From the NCBI GenBank assembly GCA_026984415.1, contig JALSSE010000262.1:1-11020 (forward strand): 11,020 nucleotides of DNA. Reading direction: 5' to 3'. This document shows, one piece after another, positions 1 through 5,785 of this stretch; positions within the stretch are counted from its first letter, which is position 1, and every line of letters begins with the position of its first letter. The notes beneath the pieces were generated by a model. It saw nothing but the letters and a program-made list of their open reading frames with translations, had not been told where the DNA came from and made no database searches. Made by a program: the position numbers and the translations under genes. The stretch comes from Hydrogenothermaceae bacterium (GTDB lineage Bacteria; Aquificota; Aquificae; Hydrogenothermales; Hydrogenothermaceae).

Positions 1-1
1 A

Positions 2-889
2 ATTTCAGTATTAATTTACTGCATTGATGCAATTATTTTATACTATTTTCCCATACCTTTTTTAATACATAACAGAGGAGCTTTGACAGGATTTCAGGGA
101 ACTTTTTGGGAAACGGTTTGGTTGGCAAAAGCTGTTATGCTATTGCTTTTAACCTCTATCTCACTAAGATTTGATTTTAATATTTTTCCAAGAAAAAAAT
201 ACCTTTTACTTATTTTTTATATCTTTTTAATAATAATAGAAATTATTACAAGAAGCAAAGCAGTATGGGTAGCATTAGGATTGATTAGTCTTTACCTTAT
301 TTTATCTAAATTTATTTTTAACTTCATATCATATAAAAAATTAGGATACAATTTCTACATAAAAGAAAAAATAATTTCTAAAATTCAAAATTTAAATATC
401 GCTTTTTTAATACCTTTAATCTTAATTATTGGTATTACATTATATATAGCTAACAATTATATTTTGGAAAAACCAATAGTAACCACAGAAATGATTCAAG
501 AAAAAATGCAAGAAGAAAGAGGTAAAGCATTTAGAATTGCTTTAGAATTACTAAAAAATAGTAACTGGTTAGGAGGATACGGATTTGGTTATATAGAAAG
601 CTTTTTTTCCAGTTTTTATGATAGAGTTATAGGATTAGGAGCTGGAGTTAATATGTTATTTAACTCTTATCTGGATGTATGGATATCTGTGGGTGTTATA
701 GGTTTAATTTATGTACTGGCATTACTTATAATATCTTTTAATCCAAAATATTTTTTTACAACAGTAATCCCTATCTATTTATTTACTACTGCAAATATTA
801 GCCCATATATAGGGTCAGAATACTACTGGCTATTTTTAGGACTTTCCTTCGGATTGGCAAAATTATATAAAACAGAGGATACAACATAG
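2..889 (+). CDS. O-antigen ligase / Wzy-like polymerase family membrane protein, 5' partial
   Basis: The reading frame is open from position 2 to the TAG at 887-889, giving about 295 residues with the N terminus outside the window. A TTG at 83 could serve as a start, but coding clearly continues upstream with hydrophobic, membrane-type residues, so I treat the gene as truncated by the window edge. I see about seven hydrophobic segments. There is a TRSKAVWVALG stretch like the 'SR.A.l' segment of the Wzy_C/WaaL family, then a hydrophilic loop of about 60 residues with a GGYGFGYIE motif. After it comes FNSYLDVWISVGVIGLI, which matches the family's 'HN.yL....e.G..Gl' signature with Asn in place of His. 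Members polymerise or ligate polysaccharide units at the periplasmic face of the inner membrane. It is the first visible gene of the glycan operon and overlaps the next gene by one base. Ligase versus polymerase cannot be decided from sequence. Family call fairly sure. Confidence 0.75.
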   Translation: MSVLIYCIDAIILYYFPIPFLIHNRGALTGFQGTFWETVWLAKAVMLLLLTSISLRFDFNIFPRKKYLLLIFYIFLIIIEIITRSKAVWVALGLISLYLILSKFIFNFISYKKLGYNFYIKEKIISKIQNLNIAFLIPLILIIGITLYIANNYILEKPIVTTEMIQEKMQEERGKAFRIALELLKNSNWLGGYGFGYIESFFSSFYDRVIGLGAGVNMLFNSYLDVWISVGVIGLIYVLALLIISFNPKYFFTTVIPIYLFTTANISPYIGSEYYWLFLGLSFGLAKLYKTEDTT

Positions 890-2067
890 TGGAAAAAAAT
901 AAATTAGCTTTTATTGCAACATCTTATATAAAAAAATACGATGGTGTTTCTGTTTATACAGAAAATCTGCTTCAAGAAATTATTAATCTTGTTAACAAAA
1001 AAAGAAAATATTTACGTATTGATGTTTATGTAAAGAAGGAGAGTTTAAATTTATTAAAATCAAGAATTAGTATTCCTGAAAATTTAGATAAGGGTATTTT
1101 AAACTTAAATTTTATTCCAGTTCAAGGTAATAATATAATTATAAGAACTTTTAATTTAACCAAACTTCTATATAAAAATGGCAAATATAACTTAGTATAT
1201 ATGGCAAATCCTATGCCTGTAATTTTCACTCCCGGACCTAAAATTAAAACAATACACGATTTTTCATTCAAAATAGTGCCTGAGTATTATTCTATTGTCA
1301 GTAAGCTATATTCTGATTTCCTAAGGAAAATAACTATAAAATTTGATGATGCAATAGGGTATATATCTGAATCTTCCAAAAAAGATTTTGAAAAATTTTA
1401 CAATATATCTGAAAAAGATAAAAGATTTATATATCTTCCAAATGGTATACCATTTAAAATCCAAAAAATTGAAAGACCATCTGTTTTAGATATTGAAAAA
1501 AAATTCTCTGACAAAAATTTAAAAATTGTAGTTGTTGGAAGAATTAATAGACATAAAGGTTTCGATAGGATATTAGAATTTGTAAAATATGTTGATGAAA
1601 ATTTTAATCAAAATACTTTCAAAAGCATACAAATCAATATAGTTGGAAAAAAGACAAAAGAAACTGAAAGTCTTATAAAGGATTATAAACCCCAAAATAT
1701 ACAGCTAAATTTTCTTGGTTTTTTACCGGATGAAGAACTAAATCAAATGTATCTCAATTCACATTTCTGTTTCTTTCTCTCAAGGAATGAAGGTTATGGA
1801 TTACCTCTTATAGAAAGCCTATGGATGAGGACTATACCAATACTTTCTGATATCCCTATATTTAGAGAAATAATGGGTAAAGATTACAGATTTTTCTCAG
1901 ACGAAACTGGATATGATAAAGCTATTTACGAATTTATTGAAGAAGTCTTTAAAGACAAAGAATATAGGAAGAAAATTCTTAATAAAATTGATAAAATTAT
2001 AGAAAAAGAAAAAGAAGGATATAAACTGGCAGCTAAAAATCTACTTGATTTCATGGGGTACTTATGA
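889..2067 (+). CDS. GT4-type (GT-B fold) glycosyltransferase
   Basis: This 392-residue protein is probably a cytoplasmic or membrane-associated transferase that adds a sugar from an NDP-sugar donor to a lipid-linked glycan. The N-terminal acceptor domain occupies about residues 1-200 and contains the YDGVSVYTENL loop near residue 20. The donor domain begins with VVVGRINRHKGFDR near residues 214-227, the usual GT4 'G.l...KG.d.li' element. It carries the EX7E motif EGYGLPLIE with glutamates at 301 and 309, followed by PILSDIPIFREI, which is typical of the family. The start is GTG at 889, supported by AGAGGA at 874-879, nine bases upstream. The start shares its G with the TAG stop of the previous gene, which points to translational coupling. 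The exact donor and acceptor cannot be predicted. The family is sure. Confidence 0.9.
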   Translation: MEKNKLAFIATSYIKKYDGVSVYTENLLQEIINLVNKKRKYLRIDVYVKKESLNLLKSRISIPENLDKGILNLNFIPVQGNNIIIRTFNLTKLLYKNGKYNLVYMANPMPVIFTPGPKIKTIHDFSFKIVPEYYSIVSKLYSDFLRKITIKFDDAIGYISESSKKDFEKFYNISEKDKRFIYLPNGIPFKIQKIERPSVLDIEKKFSDKNLKIVVVGRINRHKGFDRILEFVKYVDENFNQNTFKSIQINIVGKKTKETESLIKDYKPQNIQLNFLGFLPDEELNQMYLNSHFCFFLSRNEGYGLPLIESLWMRTIPILSDIPIFREIMGKDYRFFSDETGYDKAIYEFIEEVFKDKEYRKKILNKIDKIIEKEKEGYKLAAKNLLDFMGYL

Positions 2068-2822
2068 AAGATGTCTTTATTGGTATCGTATCACACGGAC
2101 ATGATAATATAATAGAAAATAATTTTACAAAATTTCCAAAAATTATAGGAAAATATAAAATAAATATTGGCATTATTGATAATATTAATTCTGAAAATTT
2201 AAAAAATTTCTGTCAGAGAGAAGGAATCTTTTATTATGCAGACACAAAAAATAGAGGATATGGAGAAAACGTTAATAAAATTTTTTCGTTATTAAATCCA
2301 AAAGATGATGATATTTTTATAGTTTGTAATCCAGATATTTTAATTCCAATAGACCAGTTAGAAAAAGCATTATTATTTTTTGAAGAAAAAAATCCTGATA
2401 TCTTGGCTCTTAAAGTTTATAGAGACAAAAATTTAGCATCTGTGAGCTCACAAAACAGAAGATTTCCTTGTATATTAGATTTTATTTACTCCTTCTTAAC
2501 ATCAAAAAGACCTTATATGAAAAATCCAGATGTACAGGCTGAACCAGATTGGATTTCTGGAGCTTTTATGATATGGAAATCTTCTTCCTTTAGAAAAATA
2601 AAAGGCTTTGATGAATCATACTTTATGTATTGTGAAGATATAGATATATGTTATAGAGCAAAAAAAGTCGGAATGAAAATAATCTATAATCCTAATTTTT
2701 ATATAATTCATGAGTCCCAACTTGAAAGCAGAAATTTACTTTCAAGACAATTTTTCTGGCATGTTAATTCAGTTTTAAAGTTTATAATAAAAAATAAAAT
2801 ATTTTGTTTAAAAGGTGAATAA
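2064..2822 (+). CDS. GT2-family glycosyltransferase, rhamnosyltransferase-like
   Basis: This 252-residue GT-A enzyme starts at ATG 2064, overlapping the preceding TGA in an ATGA junction. The N-terminal Rossmann-type half contains the NRGYGENVN element common in the WbbL/RfbN-type group and CNPDILIP (N89-P90-D91), which takes the place of the metal-binding [12 protein letters not shown] starts at residue 163. It is followed by [20 protein letters not shown] with the acidic E191-D192 pair, the standard acceptor-side signature of this GT2 group. No transmembrane segment is evident. The likely role is adding rhamnose or another deoxy-sugar to the growing repeat unit on the cytoplasmic side. The rhamnose specificity is inferred from family resemblance only. 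Its position inside the operon supports a role in the same glycan. Confidence 0.87.
   Translation: MKDVFIGIVSHGHDNIIENNFTKFPKIIGKYKINIGIIDNINSENLKNFCQREGIFYYADTKNRGYGENVNKIFSLLNPKDDDIFIVCNPDILIPIDQLEKALLFFEEKNPDILALKVYRDKNLASVSSQNRRFPCILDFIYSFLTSKRPYMKNPDVQAEPDWISGAFMIWKSSSFRKIKGFDESYFMYCEDIDICYRAKKVGMKIIYNPNFYIIHESQLESRNLLSRQFFWHVNSVLKFIIKNKIFCLKGE
2812..2817 (+). promoter_or_regulatory. Shine-Dalgarno that sets the acetyltransferase start
   Basis: AAGGTG lies six bases before ATG 2824 and partly overlaps the alternative in-frame GTG at 2815. A site this well placed favours initiation at ATG 2824 and argues against the GTG, which would have no room for its own ribosome-binding site. Confidence 0.6.
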
Positions 2823-2823
2823 T

Positions 2824-3360
2824 ATGTCAGAGAAAAAGTTAAGTATTCTATTGAAAATAATAAGAGCTTTTTTTTCGTTTCAATTGATTAAAGATATAAT
2901 TTATACCTTTTTATTTTACCTTCTAAACAGAATCTACGGATTAATCAAAATTCAAAAAGGAAAAAACGTCAAAATTCGCCCCCATGTTTTACTTAGAGAT
3001 CCAGAAAGAATTTATATTGGGGATAACTCCACATTGGGAGCCTATAATGTTCTTTGGGCAGGTAAAAACAAAGCTGTTATAAAAATTGGAAAGAATGTTA
3101 TGACAGGTCCTTACGTTAAAATATTTGCATTTAACCATGGAACAGAATATTCAGATATCCCCATGATTGAACAGGATGTTGTAGAAAAAGATGTTATAAT
3201 CGGCGATGATGTATGGATTGGAGCAGGAGTAATAATTCTACCTGGTTGTAAAATAGGAAATGGTGTAGTAATTGCTGCTGGTGCTGTTGTAACAAAAGAT
3301 ATTCCAGATAATGTTATAGTTGGTGGAATACCAGCAAAAGTTATAAAAAAAAGAAAATAA
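2824..3360 (+). CDS. Left-handed beta-helix (hexapeptide repeat) acetyltransferase, WbbJ/LacA-like
   Basis: This is a protein of about 178 residues starting at ATG 2824, two bases after the upstream stop. A GTG at 2815 would add only three residues. The first ~45 residues are hydrophobic and helical ([19 protein letters not shown]) and could sit at the membrane surface. From about residue 50 the [LIV]-G-x-x-x-x hexapeptide pattern begins ([28 protein letters not shown]). The acceptor loop with AFNHGTE follows, whose His105 is the expected catalytic base. The C-terminal coils [22 protein letters not shown] and [14 protein letters not shown] lead into the GGIPAKVIK ending that is characteristic of the family. 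These enzymes transfer acetyl from acetyl-CoA to a sugar hydroxyl or amine, normally as a trimer. Here it would acetylate the repeat unit or its precursor. The O- versus N-acetyl target is unknown. Confidence 0.88.
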   Translation: MSEKKLSILLKIIRAFFSFQLIKDIIYTFLFYLLNRIYGLIKIQKGKNVKIRPHVLLRDPERIYIGDNSTLGAYNVLWAGKNKAVIKIGKNVMTGPYVKIFAFNHGTEYSDIPMIEQDVVEKDVIIGDDVWIGAGVIILPGCKIGNGVVIAAGAVVTKDIPDNVIVGGIPAKVIKKRK

Positions 3361-3375
3361 AAAGTTTTATTAATT

Positions 3376-4545
3376 ATGGAAAAAAAGATTAACGTTATAT
3401 TTTTAGGAGCTGGTCCTACTGCACTTGCAGGAATAAGGGAATTAGGGGAAAACAATATTCAAACTTACACTATTGGTTTGAATCCATATGAAACTGCATT
3501 ATTTTCAAAGTACACAAAAAAACTTGGAAATGCAAATCCAGAAAAAAATCCTGAAAAAGTTATAAAGATATTAAATTCTTTCCCCAGTGAAAAAAATTCA
3601 ATTAATATCATTATCCCAACAGGGGATGAATCTGTTGAATTTTTATCAAAATATAAAGAAAAATTAAAAAATAAATTTGTATTTAGTTTGTTAGAAAATG
3701 ATATAAGTGATTTGTTTTTAAATAAAGCAAAGTTTGCAAGTATTGTTGAAAGAGTTGGAATACCACATCCTAAAACATGGACAAGTTCTTCTTCAGAATT
3801 ACTAAAAGATTGGGGAAAAAAAGTCATGTATCCCTGTATAATAAAACCTGTATATTACCATAAATGGGCAAAAATCTATGGCCTAAAAAAGGGTTTTATT
3901 GTTCATTCATTAGGAGAGTTGATTCAGGTATATAAAGAAATTTCAAAAAATTTCAATAAACTTATTGTACAAGAAATTATACCAGGAGACGATTCTAACA
4001 TTGTTGTATTCACAGCAAATTTTGAAAAAAATAAAGTAAAACAAATATTTACAGGTAGGAAAATAAGACAATATCCTATTAATTTTGGAACAACAACCTG
4101 TGCAGTATCTGAAAATATAGAAGAAATCAAAGAATATTCAATTAAATTACTAAATTATATAGGATATAATGGAGTTTGTGATGTAGAATTTAAATACGAT
4201 GCCCGTGATAAAGAATACAAGATAATAGAAGTTAACGTCAGAATAGGCAGATGGTATAGATTAGTTACAAAATCAAATAAAAAACCGCTACTATCTTCAA
4301 TATATTCTATGGCAAAATTGAATAAAAATTTAGAAGAAGTTCCTGAAAAAGAAAATATTATATGGCTTTTTCCAATAAGAGATATTCCTGCGATTTTAAA
4401 AAATAGGAAATTTGGAGCATTGAAAGATTATTTTAGAAAAAATAAAGTATGGTGTATATTTGATAAAAAAGATCCTATACCATTTTTTATGTACTTTATA
4501 GAAATGATGTATAAATTTTACAAATATAAAAAAGGGAAAAGTTAA
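3376..4545 (+). CDS. ATP-grasp carboxylate-amine ligase-like enzyme (COG3919-type)
   Basis: This 389-residue protein starts at ATG 3376, 15 bases after the acetyltransferase, with no clear Shine-Dalgarno. The N terminus is a Rossmann-like pre-ATP-grasp domain (VIFLGAGPTALAGIREL, residues 8-24; IIIPTGDESVEFL). The ATP-grasp core shows CIIKPVYYH with Lys157 in the ATP-binding position, then VQEIIPGDD. It continues with CDVEFKYD (D269, E271) and IIEVNVRIGRWYR (E285, N287), giving the acidic/Asn magnesium ligands. The fold forms acyl phosphates and joins a carboxylate to an amine or thiol. COG3919-like members recur in exopolysaccharide loci, but their substrates are not established as far as I know. 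Sitting directly before an aminotransferase gene, it may acylate the product amino sugar. That step is inference; the ATP-grasp assignment is solid. Confidence 0.82.
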   Translation: MEKKINVIFLGAGPTALAGIRELGENNIQTYTIGLNPYETALFSKYTKKLGNANPEKNPEKVIKILNSFPSEKNSINIIIPTGDESVEFLSKYKEKLKNKFVFSLLENDISDLFLNKAKFASIVERVGIPHPKTWTSSSSELLKDWGKKVMYPCIIKPVYYHKWAKIYGLKKGFIVHSLGELIQVYKEISKNFNKLIVQEIIPGDDSNIVVFTANFEKNKVKQIFTGRKIRQYPINFGTTTCAVSENIEEIKEYSIKLLNYIGYNGVCDVEFKYDARDKEYKIIEVNVRIGRWYRLVTKSNKKPLLSSIYSMAKLNKNLEEVPEKENIIWLFPIRDIPAILKNRKFGALKDYFRKNKVWCIFDKKDPIPFFMYFIEMMYKFYKYKKGKS

Positions 4546-4546
4546 C

Positions 4547-5569
4547 ATGTCTGGTAAATATCAAGATTCTCCTAACGTCAACTGGTTTAAATTTAAAAGG
4601 AAGAAGGATTCAAATCCAAATTTTCCGGATGTAATAAAGACTTTTATGGGTAGAGATGCACTTAATATTTACTTGTGGAATATAAGAAATAAAAAGAAAA
4701 AACAAAAAGCTCTACTTCCAGCTTATATATGTTCAGAAGTTCCTGACCAATTTAAAAGTAATAAAATTGATATTACTTATTATGATGTAAAGAACTTTAT
4801 TCTTAATGAAAAAGATATAGAACCTTTTCTAAATGAAAAATTTGACATATTTTATTTCGTACATTATTTTGGTTTTTATCAAAAAAATATAGAGACTATT
4901 ATAAAAAGATTAAAGGAAAAAAATCCAAACATTATTATAATAGAAGATAGAGCACATTATTTATCTAACAAACTAATGTTAAAAGATGTAGATGCTACAA
5001 TATACAGTTTCAGGAAACTTCTTCCTATACCTGAAGGTGGTGGAATATATACCAAACAAAATATATCTTATAAGAAAAAACCAAGAATATACTCAAATTT
5101 ACTTTCAATTCTGATTGTTGCAAAAAAGAAATTTATTGGACATAATCCAAAATTTTCTCGTTCCAACGTATTAAAAGATGTACAAAAATCATCCAATTTA
5201 TTGCTATTACCTTCAAGTTTTTCCGAAGAAGTTATAGATTTTTATGATATAGAGTGGAATATAAAGTTTAGAAAAAATTTATTTAAAATGTGGTTAGAAG
5301 AATCAAAAAAAATTGGTATTGAACCTGTATTTTCAAATATAGAAAAAGAAGATATACCGCAAGGATTTCCAATCTATGTTCAAGATGCAGAAAATGTTTT
5401 TAGAGCTATGTTAGAAAAAGGAATATATTTAAAAAGACATTGGGTATTACCCGAATATATGAAAAAAATTGCACCAACTTCCTACAATCTATCAAAAAAA
5501 ATTATAACTCTTCCAATTTATGAGAATATCGGAAAAGAAGATATAGATTTTATTCTAAAAAAACTGTAA
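4547..5569 (+). CDS. DegT/DnrJ/EryC1/StrS-like PLP-dependent aminotransferase
   Basis: This 340-residue fold-type-I PLP protein starts at ATG 4547, one base after the preceding TAA, with AAAGGG at 4532-4537 as a weak ribosome site. The N-terminal part has GRDALNIYLWNI and LLPAYICSEVPDQF, corresponding to the 'R.AL...L' and 'vPay.C' blocks. IIIEDRAHYLSN places Asp134 at the residue that pairs with the PLP pyridine nitrogen, and His137 follows. YSFRKLLPIPEGGG (154-166) corresponds to the lysine/EGG block, with Lys157 the candidate Schiff-base lysine. It sits two positions earlier than in ArnB-like 'SF...K', a variant I associate with a divergent DegT subgroup. The C-terminal domain includes LPIYENIGKEDID. 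The likely role is making an amino sugar for the glycan. It is the last gene of this operon: its stop codon overlaps the first operator-like palindrome of the regulatory region. Confidence 0.78.
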   Translation: MSGKYQDSPNVNWFKFKRKKDSNPNFPDVIKTFMGRDALNIYLWNIRNKKKKQKALLPAYICSEVPDQFKSNKIDITYYDVKNFILNEKDIEPFLNEKFDIFYFVHYFGFYQKNIETIIKRLKEKNPNIIIIEDRAHYLSNKLMLKDVDATIYSFRKLLPIPEGGGIYTKQNISYKKKPRIYSNLLSILIVAKKKFIGHNPKFSRSNVLKDVQKSSNLLLLPSSFSEEVIDFYDIEWNIKFRKNLFKMWLEESKKIGIEPVFSNIEKEDIPQGFPIYVQDAENVFRAMLEKGIYLKRHWVLPEYMKKIAPTSYNLSKKIITLPIYENIGKEDIDFILKKL

Positions 5570-5581
5570 AAAAATTTTACA
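5565..5581. promoter_or_regulatory. 17-bp palindrome 1, candidate enhancer-binding site
   Basis: TGTAAAA, three A residues, then TTTTACA form a perfect inverted repeat with 7-bp arms. It begins inside the last codons of the aminotransferase gene, and the TAA is at 5567-5569. Its centre lies about 186 bp upstream of the predicted sigma-54 start site. The 17-bp length with TG...CA ends matches the geometry of NtrC-family (Fis-like helix-turn-helix) operators. Binding by such a protein is inference. Confidence 0.6.
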
Positions 5582-5582
5582 C

Positions 5583-5599
5583 TGTAAAAGAAATTTACA
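5583..5599. promoter_or_regulatory. 17-bp palindrome 2, candidate enhancer-binding site
   Basis: TGTAAAA-GAA-ATTTACA has the same layout as the neighbouring palindrome, with one mismatch in the right arm. Its centre is 18 bp from that of palindrome 1 and about 168 bp upstream of the predicted start site. The near-adjacent pair suggests cooperative binding of dimers. Confidence 0.6.
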
Positions 5600-5626
5600 A
5601 TCTAAAAATACTTATAAATCAAAGAC

Positions 5627-5654
5627 TTACATTTATACAGAAACCTAAATGTAA
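5627..5654. repeat. 9-bp inverted repeat overlapping palindrome 3
   Basis: TTACATTTA (5627-5635) and TAAATGTAA (5646-5654) are exact reverse complements separated by 10 bases. The right arm overlaps the left arm of the 17-bp palindrome at 5650, so the two structures could not form together as hairpins. It may be a further regulatory element or a chance product of AT-rich sequence. Confidence 0.45.
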
Positions 5655-5666
5655 AAAAGTTTTACA
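5650..5666. promoter_or_regulatory. 17-bp palindrome 3, candidate enhancer-binding site
   Basis: TGTAAAA-AAG-TTTTACA is a perfect 7-3-7 inverted repeat with the same arms as palindrome 1. Its centre is about 101 bp upstream of the predicted sigma-54 transcription start, within the usual range of bacterial enhancer sites. A looser relative, TGTAAAC (5690-5696) with TTTTAC (5702-5707) and a longer spacer, follows it. Confidence 0.62.
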
Positions 5667-5670
5667 CTTT

Positions 5671-5690
5671 ATAAAACCCTATGGTTTTAT
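5671..5690. repeat. 8-bp hairpin between operator sites and promoter
   Basis: ATAAAACC (5671-5678) and GGTTTTAT (5683-5690) are exact reverse complements around a CTAT loop. A U-rich stretch follows only after a gap (5701-5715). It could be a weak terminator for the polysaccharide operon upstream, or a structural element such as a bend between enhancer and promoter. It is too AT-rich to be called a terminator with confidence. Confidence 0.4.
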
Positions 5691-5732
5691 GTAAACTATA
5701 ATTTTACTTATTTTTCAAAAACATATAAAAAT

Positions 5733-5748
5733 TGGCATGGTTTTTGCT
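5733..5748 (+). promoter_or_regulatory. Sigma-54 (RpoN) -24/-12 promoter
   Basis: TTGGCATG-N3-TTTGCT matches the consensus YTGGCACG-N4-TTGCW at nearly every position. The invariant GG (5734-5735) and GC (5746-5747) are separated by exactly ten bases. Counting from the -12 C at 5747, transcription should start near G5759, leaving a leader of about 27 nt before ATG 5786. Sigma-54 promoters need an AAA+ activator bound upstream, and the three palindromes at 5565-5666 are well placed for it. The match is read directly from the sequence; activity is inferred. Confidence 0.85.
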
Positions 5749-5772
5749 ATATAGTAAAGTATAAAAACATTT

Positions 5773-5777
5773 GGAGG
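5773..5777 (+). promoter_or_regulatory. Strong Shine-Dalgarno of the secreted repeat protein
   Basis: GGAGG sits eight bases before ATG 5786. It overlaps a possible in-frame TTG (5771), which is therefore ruled out as the start. It is among the strongest ribosome-binding sites in the window, consistent with high expression of an extracellular protein. Confidence 0.8.
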
Positions 5778-5785
5778 TTTTTGCG

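Noticed and set aside
83..85. TTG as start of the O-antigen ligase-like gene
   Set aside because: The frame is open and hydrophobic from position 2 and the protein would lack expected membrane segments, so the gene is cut by the window edge.
2815..2817. GTG start for the acetyltransferase
   Set aside because: It falls in the AAGGTG ribosome-binding site of ATG 2824, adds only three residues and has no site of its own.
3111..3827. Open frames on the minus strand across the acetyltransferase and ATP-grasp genes
   Set aside because: They are antisense to well-supported genes with clear family motifs, have no ribosome sites and low-complexity Phe/Ser/Ile-rich translations typical of shadow frames.
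5565..5599. Rho-independent terminator made by the first two palindromes
   Set aside because: The stems are nearly all A/T with 3-nt loops and no following U-tract; they fit DNA operators better.
5565..5666. CRISPR-like or transposon-end interpretation of the TGTAAAA repeats
   Set aside because: The units are 17-bp palindromes with unequal short spacing, no unique spacers of constant length, no flanking target duplication and no cas or transposase gene.
5771..5773. TTG start for the secreted repeat protein
   Set aside because: It overlaps the GGAGG ribosome-binding site; ATG 5786 gives a textbook signal peptide.
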